Source: Roseomonas sp. (GTDB lineage: Bacteria > Pseudomonadota > Alphaproteobacteria > Acetobacterales > Acetobacteraceae). From it: DNA of 42,585 bases. Position 1 is the stretch's first letter; each line of letters starts with the position of its first letter. Below, one piece after another: positions 7,971 through 18,831 of the stretch. The notes beneath the pieces were generated by a model. That model searched no databases. It had not been told where the DNA came from and worked only from the letters and a program-made list of their open reading frames with translations. The position numbers and the translations under genes are program-made. Where the stretch lies: the NCBI GenBank assembly GCA_020249125.1, contig JADCGG010000143.1:1-42585 (forward strand). The letters are read 5' to 3'.

Positions 7971-9053
7971 TCAGCCGCCCGCGACCTGCGCGCGCAATTC
8001 ATCCAAAACGCGCAGCCCACCACCGGTGCCTTCCACATGCCAAAACAGCCAGCCATTGCAGGAAGGCACTTCCTGCACCGCCGCCCCCACCTGATGAATG
8101 GACCCCGCTGCCTTGCCGCAGCGGAGCGTGCCATCCGCGCCCACTTCCGCGCGCCAGCGGCGGCGGGAATCCGTTAGCACGCTACCCGCCGGCACCAGCC
8201 CGCGTTCCACCAGCACACCGAAGGGGATGCGCGGCTGTTCGCGCCGCGATGGCAGGGCAAGCGCGGCTGATTCCGGCATGGGTTCCACCGCCGCCAGCCG
8301 AGCGCGGGCGCCTTTGGCGTAGCGTTCTTCGCGCTCAATGCCGATGAAGCGCCGGCCAAGCCGTTTCGCGACCGCTGCCGTGGTGCCGGAACCCAGAAAC
8401 GGGTCGAGTACGACCTCTCCTGGCTGGGTGCAAGACAGGATCACGCGATGCAGCAGTGCCTCGGGCTTTTGCGTGGGGTGCAGCTTGTCGCCATTGTCAT
8501 CCCGCAGCCGTTCGGCGCCCGTGCAAAGCGGGATGAACCAATCGCTCCGCATCTGCAAATCATCATTCAGCGCCTTCATGGCGGCGTAGTTGAAGCGGTA
8601 TTTGGATTCCTGCCCATGCGCTGCCCAGATCAGGGTTTCATGCGCATTGGTGAAGCGCCGGCCGCGGAAATTCGGCATGGGATTGGCCTTGCGCCAGATC
8701 ACATCATTCAGAATCCAAAAGCCAAGATCCTGCAACGCCACGCCCAGGCGAAACACATTGTGATAGGCGCCCATCACCCAGATGGTGCCATCCTTGCGCA
8801 GCACGCGGCGGCATTCGGTCAGCCAGGCGCGGGTGAAGGCATCATACGCAGCGAGATCGCGAAAACGGTCCCAGGCGTCATCCACGCCATCCACCACGCT
8901 TTCATCCGGGCGGCGCAATTCGCCCTTCAATTGGAGATTATAGGGCGGGTCAGCAAAAATCGCATGCACGCTGGCCGGCGGCAGGCGGCGCAGCATGGCA
9001 ATCGAATCCCCGACCAGAACCTGGTCCAAGAGCAGCTCTAGCTGCGTTCCCAC
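7971..9053 (-). CDS. ccrM: Adenine-specific DNA methyltransferase CcrM (GANTC)
   Basis: This 360-aa orphan methyltransferase is predicted to N6-methylate adenine in GANTC, as in the cell-cycle-regulated CcrM of alphaproteobacteria. The order is that of a beta-class enzyme: catalytic motif IV DPPYNL at residues 35-40 first, HPTQKPE at 192-198, then the AdoMet-binding DPFLGSGTT at 217-225. A C-terminal domain of about 85 residues (from about 275) corresponds to the DNA-recognition extension specific to CcrM. The start is GTG, with AAGGGA 7 nt upstream. No restriction endonuclease gene is nearby, which agrees with a solitary enzyme. It sits directly downstream of rnhB, as it does in Caulobacter. 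Confidence 0.94.
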   Translation of the reverse strand: MGTQLELLLDQVLVGDSIAMLRRLPPASVHAIFADPPYNLQLKGELRRPDESVVDGVDDAWDRFRDLAAYDAFTRAWLTECRRVLRKDGTIWVMGAYHNVFRLGVALQDLGFWILNDVIWRKANPMPNFRGRRFTNAHETLIWAAHGQESKYRFNYAAMKALNDDLQMRSDWFIPLCTGAERLRDDNGDKLHPTQKPEALLHRVILSCTQPGEVVLDPFLGSGTTAAVAKRLGRRFIGIEREERYAKGARARLAAVEPMPESAALALPSRREQPRIPFGVLVERGLVPAGSVLTDSRRRWRAEVGADGTLRCGKAAGSIHQVGAAVQEVPSCNGWLFWHVEGTGGGLRVLDELRAQVAGG

Positions 9054-9068
9054 CGTGAAATCCCTTGT

Positions 9069-9107
9069 GACTCAAACAAGAATCGCCCGTCCGAGTCGCG
9101 CGGTCAA
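9069..9107 (-). promoter_or_regulatory. Candidate ccrM promoter with three GANTC sites
   Basis: Three GANTC sites occur at 9069-9073, 9080-9084 and 9093-9097, just upstream of ccrM. On the minus strand a TTGACC hexamer (9102-9107) and GATTCT (9079-9084) are separated by exactly 17 bp, resembling a sigma-70 promoter that starts in the last codons of rnhB. One GANTC lies in its spacer, one forms the -10-like element and one lies downstream. Caulobacter ccrM is known to have GANTC sites in its promoter/leader and to respond to methylation; the same is inferred here. Confidence 0.5.
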
Positions 9108-9733
9108 GTCAGTTTCAAAACGGCCTGATCCACCGGGCCAAAACCGCGCCGGTGATGCGGCGATGGGCCGAGCCTTGCCAAAGCTTCCCGATGCGCGGCG
9201 GTTGGGTAGCCAGCATGACGCGCAAAGCCGTAGCCGGGCCAGCGCGGATCAAGCCTTCGCATGGCGCGATCCCTGAGCACCTTGGCAATGATCGAAGCAC
9301 CAGCAATGGAAAAGCTAAGCCCATCTCCGCCGACCACACACCTCACCGGGCAAGCCAGAGGCGGCGGCTGATTGCCATCCACCAGCGCGTGATCCGGCAC
9401 GCTTGGCAGCTTCGCCACCGCGCGGCGCATGGCCAGATGCGTGGCGCGCAGGATATTGACCCGCCCGATTTCGGTGGCCGAGGCCGCGCCGACGCCGATT
9501 TCAACCAGCCCCAGCGCTTGCGCTTGAAGGAGCGCCACAAAGGCAGCATCCCGCGCCGCTTCCTTGAGCTTCTTTGAATCCTGCAACAACCCCGCAAGGC
9601 TCTCAGCTGGGGGGGCCAGAAAAACCAGGGCAGCGGCCAGCACGGGACCAGCAAGGGGGCCGCGCCCGGCCTCATCCACCCCAGCAACGCGCCTGCCAAG
9701 CGCTGCTTCAAGGCTGAAATCGGGCCGCGCCAT
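9104..9733 (-). CDS. rnhB: Ribonuclease HII
   Basis: This 209-aa cytoplasmic enzyme cleaves RNA in RNA-DNA hybrids, especially single ribonucleotides in DNA. The family signature [16 protein letters not shown] near residues 16-31 supplies the first Asp-Glu metal ligands, followed by [10 protein letters not shown], and later ALVDGNQ with a further Asp and a [10 protein letters not shown] segment. Length is normal for the family. It starts in a 1-nt overlap with the upstream MFS gene stop and is followed 50 bp later by ccrM, whose candidate promoter overlaps its 3' end. Confidence 0.95.
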   Translation of the reverse strand: MARPDFSLEAALGRRVAGVDEAGRGPLAGPVLAAALVFLAPPAESLAGLLQDSKKLKEAARDAAFVALLQAQALGLVEIGVGAASATEIGRVNILRATHLAMRRAVAKLPSVPDHALVDGNQPPPLACPVRCVVGGDGLSFSIAGASIIAKVLRDRAMRRLDPRWPGYGFARHAGYPTAAHREALARLGPSPHHRRGFGPVDQAVLKLT

Positions 9734-10959
9734 CAGGCTTTTGTCCGCGGCAGCAAAAGCCAGCCCGCCAGGCCCAGCAGCAGGCTGCCTGCCAATAGAG
9801 CGAAGCCGGCGCGATAGGCGGCCTCAGGCCGCGCGGCTTCCTCAATGGGGAAGAAGCCGATCACGAGCCCGACCAATAAAGGCAACAGAGAAGACCCCAG
9901 AACCTGCGCCATATTCACCGTGCTTGCCCCGCGCCCGACCAGATGATCCGGGAAAAGCATGCGCGCTTCCGTCACCAGCAGCACCGGGTAGCTGGAAAAC
10001 AGCACCAGCCCAACCAGCAGGCCAAGCGCCACAGCCAGGGGCGGCGCCGGCCAAAGGGCCAAGGCCAGCAGCATGGCAGCGGAAAGCACGGCCCCCGCGC
10101 TGATCATGGTGGCGCGCCGAAAAAAACGCCTCTCCAAGGGCCCCACCAGCAAAAGCCCGATGGGCATGGCAAGCCCCATCGCGGCCAAGGCCAGCCCGCG
10201 TTCATTGGCGTTCAGGCCATGCACATCGGCGAAATAAGGCCCGGCCCAAAGCCCGATCACGGTCGCGGCAGCGGCATAGGCCACCAGATGCAAGGCCAGG
10301 ACGCGCGCAAGGCCCGGCAGGCGCCAGATGGAAAACTGCCCGCGCAGGGCTTCCATTAGGCTTTCCGCCCGCCGCGTCGGCGCAGGGCGGTCTGGCGGGT
10401 CATTCTGCACCAGCCACCACCACGCCAGCGCCGCAAGCCCCGTGAGCAAGGCCGAAACCAGAAAGGCTTCCCGCCACCCTAGCCAGCCGGCAAGCCAGGC
10501 AAGCGGCGCGCCTGCCAGCAAAATCCCCATTTGGGAAAAGGCAAAAACGCGCGATAGCGCGAGTGTCATGTCGCCGCCCGCATACCAACGCGCGCAGAGC
10601 ACCACTGCGGACATGAAGGATGCGGCGCAGCCAATGCCGATCAAGGCGCGCGCCACAAGCAGCGTCGCGCCATCCGTGGCAAGGCTTTGCAGCACCAGGC
10701 CAAGCACGGCGATGGCACTCAGCCCCGCCACCACCAGGCGTGGACCCAGCCGATCCAGCGCGATGCCGACCGGAAGCTGCATGATCAAAAGCGCGGCGAA
10801 GAACATGCCATTCGCCGCCCCCAGCATGCTGGGCGTGAGTGCCAGGTCGGCACTCAGTTCCGGCGCAATCACCCCAAGCGCGCTGCGATGAAACTGACTG
10901 AGCCCGGTCAGCAGCGCCAGCGCCAATAGCAGCGCCACACCTGGGGAAACCCGGGCCAT
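9733..10959 (-). CDS. Major facilitator superfamily transporter
   Basis: This 408-aa protein has about 12 predicted membrane segments and no signal peptide. The loop between segments 2 and 3 reads DRLGPRLVV, the MFS motif-A region. N- and C-terminal halves are separated by a cytoplasmic loop near residues 190-215 rich in Arg and Glu. It lacks features that would identify a substrate. It lies 15 bp downstream of a Bug-type receptor gene and overlaps rnhB by one base, so it is probably transcribed with both. A link to the receptor's carboxylate ligand is only possible. It is similar in style to the second MFS gene at 18832-20016. Confidence 0.85.
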   Translation of the reverse strand: MARVSPGVALLLALALLTGLSQFHRSALGVIAPELSADLALTPSMLGAANGMFFAALLIMQLPVGIALDRLGPRLVVAGLSAIAVLGLVLQSLATDGATLLVARALIGIGCAASFMSAVVLCARWYAGGDMTLALSRVFAFSQMGILLAGAPLAWLAGWLGWREAFLVSALLTGLAALAWWWLVQNDPPDRPAPTRRAESLMEALRGQFSIWRLPGLARVLALHLVAYAAAATVIGLWAGPYFADVHGLNANERGLALAAMGLAMPIGLLLVGPLERRFFRRATMISAGAVLSAAMLLALALWPAPPLAVALGLLVGLVLFSSYPVLLVTEARMLFPDHLVGRGASTVNMAQVLGSSLLPLLVGLVIGFFPIEEAARPEAAYRAGFALLAGSLLLGLAGWLLLPRTKA

Positions 10960-10974
10960 GAGGCCAGGAAGCGC

Positions 10975-11952
10975 CTATTCCGCCTTGGCGCCGGATTGGC
11001 GCACCGCATCCCGCCAGCGCTGGCTTTCGCCTGCGACAAAGCCTGGCAATGCGGCGCGCGGGATGGGCATGGGGTCAAAGGCGCGCTCGGCGAAAAGCTT
11101 GGCGATTTCGGGGCTGGCGAGCGCCCTGGCGGTTTCGGCTTCAATCCGCGCAAGAACGGGTTCAGGCGTGCCGCGCAGCGCAAAAAGCCCGGTCCAATTC
11201 ACCGACAGAAAGCCCGGCAGCACGCTGGCAATGGTTGGCACGCCGGGCAAAGCGGCATTGGGCGCGGCGGAGGCAACACCCAGCGCGCGAATAGCGCCAC
11301 CGCGAATTTGCGGTAGCGCCGTGCCAAGCCCATCAAACATCATCGGCACATTGCCGGCCACCAAATCCGTCATGGCCGGCGCACTGCCACGATAGGGGAT
11401 ATGGGTCATCTCCGCGCCAATGGCAGCACGAAACATCTCGCCCGTCAGATGCAGTTGAGACCCGGTGCCGGAAGACCCAAAAGCCACCTGGCCAGGCCGG
11501 GCGCGGATATTCGCGATCAGCGCTGGTAAGTCAGTGAAGGGCAAGGCGCGCGGATTGACCACCAGCACATTGGGCTGCTGCGCCAGCATGGCCATGGGCA
11601 GGAAATCCGTATCCGGATCGAAAGCCAGCCGCTGATACAGCGCCTTGTTGATGCAAATCAGCGAAGCCGTCGCGACCAGCAGCGCATGGCCATCGGGCTC
11701 AGACCGCGCAAAGGCTTCTCCGGCTACGGTGCCGCCGGCGCCGCCGCGATTATCAATCACCACAGGCTGGCCAAGGGCGGCGGAGAGCCTTTCGCCAAGC
11801 GCGCGGGCCAGAATGTCCGTGGTGCCGCCGGCGGCGAAGGGCACGAAAATCCGGATCGGGCGATTGGGAAAGGCGGGCCCTTGGGCCAAAGCGGGGGCGG
11901 CGAGCCCGGCGGCGAATAGGCCAAGGCTGGCGCGGCGGGTGATGGGGGGCAT
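10975..11952 (-). CDS. Bug-family tripartite tricarboxylate transporter receptor
   Basis: This is a 325-aa periplasmic binding protein of the Bug/TctC family. It begins with a twin-arginine-like signal, RRASLGLFAAG, ending in ALA near residue 23. The mature part opens with the family hallmark FPNRPIRIFVPFAAGGTTD and has HIPYRGSAPAMTDLVAGN in the middle, a ligand-loop sequence typical of these receptors. Bug proteins bind carboxylates or related small molecules. No TctA/TctB membrane genes are adjacent, so it is an orphan receptor, as is common in beta- and alphaproteobacteria that carry many of them. It is followed by an MFS gene on the same strand. Confidence 0.92.
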   Translation of the reverse strand: MPPITRRASLGLFAAGLAAPALAQGPAFPNRPIRIFVPFAAGGTTDILARALGERLSAALGQPVVIDNRGGAGGTVAGEAFARSEPDGHALLVATASLICINKALYQRLAFDPDTDFLPMAMLAQQPNVLVVNPRALPFTDLPALIANIRARPGQVAFGSSGTGSQLHLTGEMFRAAIGAEMTHIPYRGSAPAMTDLVAGNVPMMFDGLGTALPQIRGGAIRALGVASAAPNAALPGVPTIASVLPGFLSVNWTGLFALRGTPEPVLARIEAETARALASPEIAKLFAERAFDPMPIPRAALPGFVAGESQRWRDAVRQSGAKAE

Positions 11953-12062
11953 GGGGGTGGGCTCCTGCTGATGGGCCAGAAACTACGCCGAGCGGTGCCG
12001 GCGGGAAAGCTGCGGCTAGGCTGCTCTGGCTTCTACGTTGCATCACCGGTTAAAAGGCGGCC

Positions 12063-12506
12063 ATGAGCCAATCCGCTGAAACGGCGCTGCCTGAGCGCTT
12101 TGTCTTCGACGCTGCTTCCTACTTGCCTGAGTCTGGGCATTTCCACGCGCCCGAGGAAGGACCTGAGGGCAGTTTCCGTTGGACCGGGCCGGTGGCAGAG
12201 GCGGCTTTGACCATTTTGGTTGATCGCCGCTACCCGCTGCGCGCCTGGCTGGAATTGGCGGATTTCGGCCACCAGGCAAACCGGGATGAGCTTTCCCTGA
12301 TTGTGGATGGGGATATCTACCCGCTGCTGCGGCGCGGGCCCGGCAACAACCTGATCGCCGGCCCCATCCTGCCGCGCGACGGTGATGGCCCAACGCATTT
12401 GATTATCCGCGTGCCGCATTTGCACAGCCCGCCGCCTGAGCGCCACCGCGCGCCCCCCTTGCGCGGCATCGCGATCAAGCGGCTCAGCCTGACGCCGCCA
12501 GATTGA
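12063..12506 (+). CDS. Hypothetical protein
   Basis: This 147-aa protein is not recognised. It has no signal peptide or membrane segment. The middle (residues about 40-120) alternates hydrophobic and polar residues in short strands, including LTILVDRRYPLRAWLEL and THLIIRVPHLH, which suggests a beta-rich domain. The C-terminus is Pro/His/Arg-rich. The start follows an AAGG stretch at a suitable distance. It is transcribed divergently from the Bug receptor gene, with a 110-bp gap, and ends 212 bp before the sulfhydrylase gene. Coding is supported by its length, by its position and by the lack of a competing gene, but not by homology I can name. Confidence 0.6.
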   Translation: MSQSAETALPERFVFDAASYLPESGHFHAPEEGPEGSFRWTGPVAEAALTILVDRRYPLRAWLELADFGHQANRDELSLIVDGDIYPLLRRGPGNNLIAGPILPRDGDGPTHLIIRVPHLHSPPPERHRAPPLRGIAIKRLSLTPPD

Positions 12507-12538
12507 AGCTGGGCGGGGGCGAAATTTTCCCCATCCGG

Positions 12539-12554
12539 CGCTTCACGTGAAACG
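12539..12554. other. parS-like 16-bp palindrome
   Basis: CGCTTCACGTGAAACG matches 13 of 16 bases of the widely conserved chromosomal ParB site TGTTTCACGTGAAACA, and its core TTCACGTGAA is perfectly self-complementary. It lies between genes. parS sites cluster near the replication origin in most bacteria. A single imperfect copy could be chance, and no parA/parB or origin gene is in the window. Confidence 0.35.
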
Positions 12555-12625
12555 GGGGTCCTGCCTTGAGGTAATGCGGGGTGAAGCCCTTGCTTTTTGT
12601 GGAAAACTCTTTCGCAACCGGCGGT

Positions 12626-12678
12626 GGCGTGGCAGGTTTCGCGATGACGTGGTGAAAGCCACGCCCTGAACACAGCGC
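12626..12678 (+). promoter_or_regulatory. Possible SAM-II-like riboswitch leader
   Basis: GGCGTGGC (12626-12633) and GCCACGCC (12658-12665) form a perfect 8-bp stem around a 24-nt loop. The tail after the stem reads CTGAACACAGCGC, loosely resembling the SAM-II tail that follows its first stem (TTAAACAA..GCTAAA), and the loop begins AGGTTTCGC, loosely resembling GATTTG. SAM-II aptamers are typical in front of methionine-synthesis genes of alphaproteobacteria, including O-acetylhomoserine sulfhydrylases, which is the gene that follows. Several conserved positions do not match, so this may be a divergent aptamer, another structured leader or chance. Confidence 0.3.
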
Positions 12679-12705
12679 CCCGCGCGCCTGATACGCGCTT
12701 TGGGG
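12678..12705 (+). promoter_or_regulatory. Hairpin abutting the sulfhydrylase ribosome-binding site
   Basis: CCCCGCGCG (12678-12686) pairs with CGCGC (12694-12698) and GGGG (12702-12705), with TTT bulged. The stem ends two bases before GGGAG, the ribosome-binding site of the gene starting at 12719, so folding could limit ribosome access. It follows directly on the possible aptamer, which is the arrangement expected for translational control. The pairing is seen; the function is inferred. Confidence 0.4.
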
Positions 12706-12718
12706 ATGGGAGAATGTG

Positions 12719-15066
<2,348 letters not shown>

Positions 15067-15076
15067 GCGATCGGGC

Positions 15077-15673
15077 TTATGGTCCCGGCTTCGCTGGCTT
15101 GGCTCTTGGCTTTGGGGTCCATTTTTTCGCCAGAGCCTTCAATGCGAGCTTGATGAACGCCGTATCGGGTGTTTTGGGATCAAACGCGTCCAGGTCCATC
15201 CAATCCTCAAACTCCTGGCGCCGCTCATGCGTCGGATCCGCCTTGGCAGCAAGCAATTCCTCATAGCCGGGATAGCCGCCAACATCTTCCGGGGGGCAAT
15301 TTCCCTCAGCTTCAATCAGGCAGGGATATTCCTGGCCAGGCACCGATTCCAGAATTTTTTCGACAGCGATGGTGTGTTCCCAACAGTCGCCGAAATCATA
15401 GATATAGTCGAATTTCTTCTTGCCATACTCCGTCAGCAGCGTTGCCAGACTTGCCTTGCGCGCATCCTCTGCGTCATCTGGAAAGTCTCTATTCGGAATA
15501 CTCCAACCCGTCTCTCCAAGCCGAAATTCAAAAAGGTGACTATTGGTCCATCCCATGGCTACCTGGATGACCAGATGCAGCCGGTCGAGCCGAATGTCGA
15601 AAGGCACGTCAACCCGGCGCATCACCCGGGGTTCCACATCATCCAGCGTGATCTTGAGTCGGGCGATTTTCAT
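15077..15673 (-). CDS. Plasmid pRiA4b ORF-3 family protein
   Basis: This protein is 198 aa from the ATG at 15673, which has AGGAGA about 10 nt upstream; a 16-codon upstream extension is rejected. The fold family is PRiA4_ORF3 (PF07929): an opening LKITLDDVEPRVMRRVDVP, HLVIQVAMGWTNSHLFEF, then FDYIYDFGDCWEHTIAVEKI, and a Cys-containing PCLIEAEGNCPPEDVGGYPGY segment, all characteristic. Molecular function is not established for the family, although it occurs near mobile elements in some genomes. No transposase is present here. It ends convergently 10 bp from hemB and lies 32 bp downstream of a coiled-coil membrane protein gene. Confidence 0.88.
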   Translation of the reverse strand: MKIARLKITLDDVEPRVMRRVDVPFDIRLDRLHLVIQVAMGWTNSHLFEFRLGETGWSIPNRDFPDDAEDARKASLATLLTEYGKKKFDYIYDFGDCWEHTIAVEKILESVPGQEYPCLIEAEGNCPPEDVGGYPGYEELLAAKADPTHERRQEFEDWMDLDAFDPKTPDTAFIKLALKALAKKWTPKPRAKPAKPGP

Positions 15674-15705
15674 GATGGTGCTTCTCCTGTGTGGTGCCGG
15701 GTGTT

Positions 15706-16416
15706 TCAGCCCCGCGGGCAAGTGCTGAGGGCGGCCTGGGCAAAGCCGCGCATTTCGCTCGCGGTAATGCTGAGTTCCAACTCAAGATTGCCGAGCGTCA
15801 AGGGCAGGCGTTGCGGCAGGCCGGTAAGCGTTTCGGTGCGGCCATTCCAGACCGAGGTGACGCTGAGATTGGCAAGCCGCGCCACATCCTCCGCGCCGGC
15901 GGGCATGGCAGCGGTGATGCGGAGCAAGCCATCCATGAAGCTCGTGCCCTCATCGGCACTTGGCGTACCGCCAAAGCGAATGGCGAAGCGGCGAATGATT
16001 GGGCGGCCTTCACAACGACGCGGATTTTCCGCAAGGCGCAGCAGGTCCATCACCCGTTCAGGCGCAACCCCGGTAGCGATGCGCTGCATGGCGATGGCGA
16101 GCATATCGGTGAAGGGTGGGCGCGGTACTTCCTGTTCATGGCGCGTGCGCCAGGTGCTGGCTTCCGTGCGCGCTTCGGCAAGCTGAAGGGCGAGGCGGCC
16201 TTGTTCTGCCGCTGCGGTGCTTTCGCGTTCCGCTGCCTCGGCCAGCCGCGCCTCAAGCGCCGTTACTTCGGCACGCGCCACCTCCTCCGCCCCACGATAT
16301 GTCAGGATCGCAAAGCCCAGGAACACCAGCAGAATCATGACAGTCTGCGAAATACGCCACAGCCAGCGCGTGGCGCGCTGGCGGCGTTCCCGGCTGCGTT
16401 TTCTGCCAAGCGCCAT
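15706..16416 (-). CDS. Membrane-anchored coiled-coil hypothetical protein
   Basis: This 236-aa protein is not recognised by family. From the ATG at 16416 it has a very basic N-terminus (RKRSRERRQRATR), one membrane segment at about residues 17-37, then an Ala/Glu/Arg-rich stretch at about 44-85 with heptad character, predicted as a short coiled coil. The remaining 150 residues look globular and mostly non-cytoplasmic by the positive-inside rule, and include two cysteines, in RRCEGRP and near the C-terminus (STCPRG), that could pair. It starts 7 bp after the stop of the CoxL-like gene, so it is very likely in the same operon. A link to that oxidoreductase is inference. Confidence 0.75.
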   Translation of the reverse strand: MALGRKRSRERRQRATRWLWRISQTVMILLVFLGFAILTYRGAEEVARAEVTALEARLAEAAERESTAAAEQGRLALQLAEARTEASTWRTRHEQEVPRPPFTDMLAIAMQRIATGVAPERVMDLLRLAENPRRCEGRPIIRRFAIRFGGTPSADEGTSFMDGLLRITAAMPAGAEDVARLANLSVTSVWNGRTETLTGLPQRLPLTLGNLELELSITASEMRGFAQAALSTCPRG

Positions 16417-16423
16417 GGGCGTT

Positions 16424-18751
16424 TCAGCCTTGCAGCAAGGACCAGATGCGCGGCGGCGTGAGTGGCATTTGCACGCTATCCGCCACCGCGCCGCGCCCAT
16501 GCCGCGCGAGCGCATCCGATACGGCATTCACCAAAGCCGGCGTCGCGCCAATGGTGCCGAGTTCACCAACGCCCTTCACGCCCAAAGGATTGGTGCGGCA
16601 GGGAATGGATTGATCCAGCAGCGTGGTGGCGGTGGGCAGCATATCTGCGCGCGGCAGGGTGTAATCCATGAAGCTTGCCGTCAGCGGCTGGCCGGTGGAA
16701 GGATCATAGATCACCGCTTCACACAAAGCCTGACCAATGCCTTGCAGCGCACCGCCCACCACCTGGCCTTCCACAATCAGCGGGTTCACCACGCGCCCGG
16801 CATCATTGCTGGAAACATAAAGCGGAATGGCGATCTCACCCGTGTCAGGGTCAATTTCCACTTCCGCGATATGGCAGCCATTGGGCCAGGTGGGACCGGA
16901 AACCGCGCTGGTGGAATCAATGAATATCCGCCCTTCCGGCTGCTTCGCCGCCAATTCGAACAGCCCGATGCGGCGATCCGTGCCCGCTACCTGGAAAGCA
17001 CCGGCGAGGTATTCCAGATCAACAGATGCGACTTCCAAAGCATCGGCGGCCAGATCGCGCGCCTTGTCCACGGTTTTATCGGCGGCGACCTTCACCGCAG
17101 AACCGGCGGTAAAAAGCGAACGCGACCCCGCGCTGCCAAAGCCGCTGCCGCGATCCGAATCGCCCATGACGATTTTGATATTGTCGAGCGATACGCCAAA
17201 AACATCCACGGCAAGTTGCGCATAGCTGGTGGCAATACCCTGCCCCATGGCCTGCGTGGTGGCGTAGATCTCAATCTCACGATTCGCCTTCACCGCCACG
17301 GTCACGCGTTCTTCAAACACATTCCCGCCTGTCCATTCCAGGAAGGTCGCAATGCCGCGCCCACGGATCTTGCCCGCCTTGGCGGATTGCGCGGCGCGTG
17401 CGGCAAAGCCATTCCAATCCGCGGCAACAAGCGCCTGATCCATGATTTTCTCAAAGCTGCCGCTATCATAGCTTTGGCCCATGGCGTTCTTGTAGGGCAT
17501 TTGTTCCGGCTGGATCATGTTGCGGCGGCGCAATTCAGCGGGATCAAGCGCAAGCTTGCGCGCCGCCGCATCCATCAGGCGTTCGATGATGTAAATGGCT
17601 TCCGGCCGCCCAGCACCGCGATAAGGGCCAGTGGGCGCGGTATTGGTCAGCACAGCGGTGAATTGGAAATCAATATTCGTGATGTCGTAAATACTGGTGG
17701 AAACCCAAGGCCCGATCAGCAATTGAATGGCGACACCTGAATTGCGCGTATAGCCGCCCATATTGGCCAGCGTCCGCACGCGAAGGCCCAGCACCTTGCC
17801 ATCGGCATCCAGCGCCAATTCCACTTTGCTATCGGTATCGCGGCCATGCAGCGCGGCGAGGAAATCTTCCATCCGCTCCGCCGCCCAACGCACCGGGCGG
17901 CCAAGGCGCCGCGCAGCGAAGGCCACCACCGCATCTTCGGCGTAAAGCCCGGTTTTCATGCCAAAGCCGCCGCCCACATCGCCCACCAGCACGCGCACGC
18001 GATCGGTTGGAATATCCAGCACTTCCTTGCACAGCTGATCACGAAAGCCGGAGGGCATTTGCGTGCTCATGCGGATGGTGAAGCGATCGCTCGCGCTATC
18101 ATAATCCGCCAGCACCACGCGCGGTTCCATGGAAACCGGCGCCAGCCGTTGATTGACCAGATCGAGTGAAACCACATGCGCCGCCGTCTTGAAGGCAGCA
18201 TCCACCGCCGCCTGATCGCCATAACGGGTTTCAGCGACGATGTTATTGCCGGCAGCCGGCCAAAGCTGCGGCGCGCCGGGGGCGATGGCGGCGTGCAGAT
18301 TGGTCACGGCGGGCAATTCCTCGTAATCCACCATGATGGCTTCGGCTGCGTCACGCGCTGCCGCGGCGGTTTCAGCGATGATGGCGGCAACAGGTTCGCC
18401 CACAAAACGCACCAGCCCATGCGCCAGGATCGGGCGTGGCGGCGCGGCCAAATCCGACCCATCCGGACGCTTGAAGGGCAAAGCGACGCCAAGGGATTTC
18501 AGCCCCGCGGCGGCGACATCTTCCCCGGTCAGGATCGCGACCACACCCGGCAGGACGAGGGCGGCGCTGGTATCAACCGAGGCAATGCGCGCATGCGCGT
18601 GGGGGGAACGCAAAAACACCAGATGCGCCTGGCCCGGCAGGGCTTCGTCATTCGTGAAGCGACCCGTGCCGGCCAGAAGCGGCCCATCTTCCAACCGCCG
18701 CACCGCCTGGCCGCTGCCGAAACGCCCGATTGTCTTGTCCATGCCATCCAT
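16424..18751 (-). CDS. CoxL-like molybdopterin hydroxylase large subunit (form II type)
   Basis: This large xanthine-oxidase-family catalytic subunit is about 775 aa (in-frame starts at 18742, 18751 and 18769 are all possible, none with a strong ribosome-binding site). It shows GRFTNDEALPGQAHLVFLRS at the N-terminus, VGDVGGGFGMKTG, the active-site loop PYRGAGRPEA near residue 375, QAMGQGIATSYAQ, and KGVGELGTIGATP with the catalytic Glu. True CO dehydrogenase has AYRCSFR at the loop; PYRGAGR places this in the form II/other group, whose substrates are mostly unknown. No FAD (CoxM) or Fe-S (CoxS) subunit gene is adjacent, so its electron partner must be encoded elsewhere. Confidence 0.9.
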   Translation of the reverse strand: MDGMDKTIGRFGSGQAVRRLEDGPLLAGTGRFTNDEALPGQAHLVFLRSPHAHARIASVDTSAALVLPGVVAILTGEDVAAAGLKSLGVALPFKRPDGSDLAAPPRPILAHGLVRFVGEPVAAIIAETAAAARDAAEAIMVDYEELPAVTNLHAAIAPGAPQLWPAAGNNIVAETRYGDQAAVDAAFKTAAHVVSLDLVNQRLAPVSMEPRVVLADYDSASDRFTIRMSTQMPSGFRDQLCKEVLDIPTDRVRVLVGDVGGGFGMKTGLYAEDAVVAFAARRLGRPVRWAAERMEDFLAALHGRDTDSKVELALDADGKVLGLRVRTLANMGGYTRNSGVAIQLLIGPWVSTSIYDITNIDFQFTAVLTNTAPTGPYRGAGRPEAIYIIERLMDAAARKLALDPAELRRRNMIQPEQMPYKNAMGQSYDSGSFEKIMDQALVAADWNGFAARAAQSAKAGKIRGRGIATFLEWTGGNVFEERVTVAVKANREIEIYATTQAMGQGIATSYAQLAVDVFGVSLDNIKIVMGDSDRGSGFGSAGSRSLFTAGSAVKVAADKTVDKARDLAADALEVASVDLEYLAGAFQVAGTDRRIGLFELAAKQPEGRIFIDSTSAVSGPTWPNGCHIAEVEIDPDTGEIAIPLYVSSNDAGRVVNPLIVEGQVVGGALQGIGQALCEAVIYDPSTGQPLTASFMDYTLPRADMLPTATTLLDQSIPCRTNPLGVKGVGELGTIGATPALVNAVSDALARHGRGAVADSVQMPLTPPRIWSLLQG

Positions 18752-18831
18752 AGCGCTGCACCCATTCATCCCGGCGGGCGGGCTTGCCCGCGCCTTTTCA
18801 GGGCTTCATCTGCGACGGAAAGCCCGGCGCA

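Noticed and set aside
15077-15673. pRiA4b ORF-3-like gene as a sign of a mobile element
   Set aside because: No transposase, integrase, terminal inverted repeats or target duplication is visible around it, so it is annotated as an ordinary gene.
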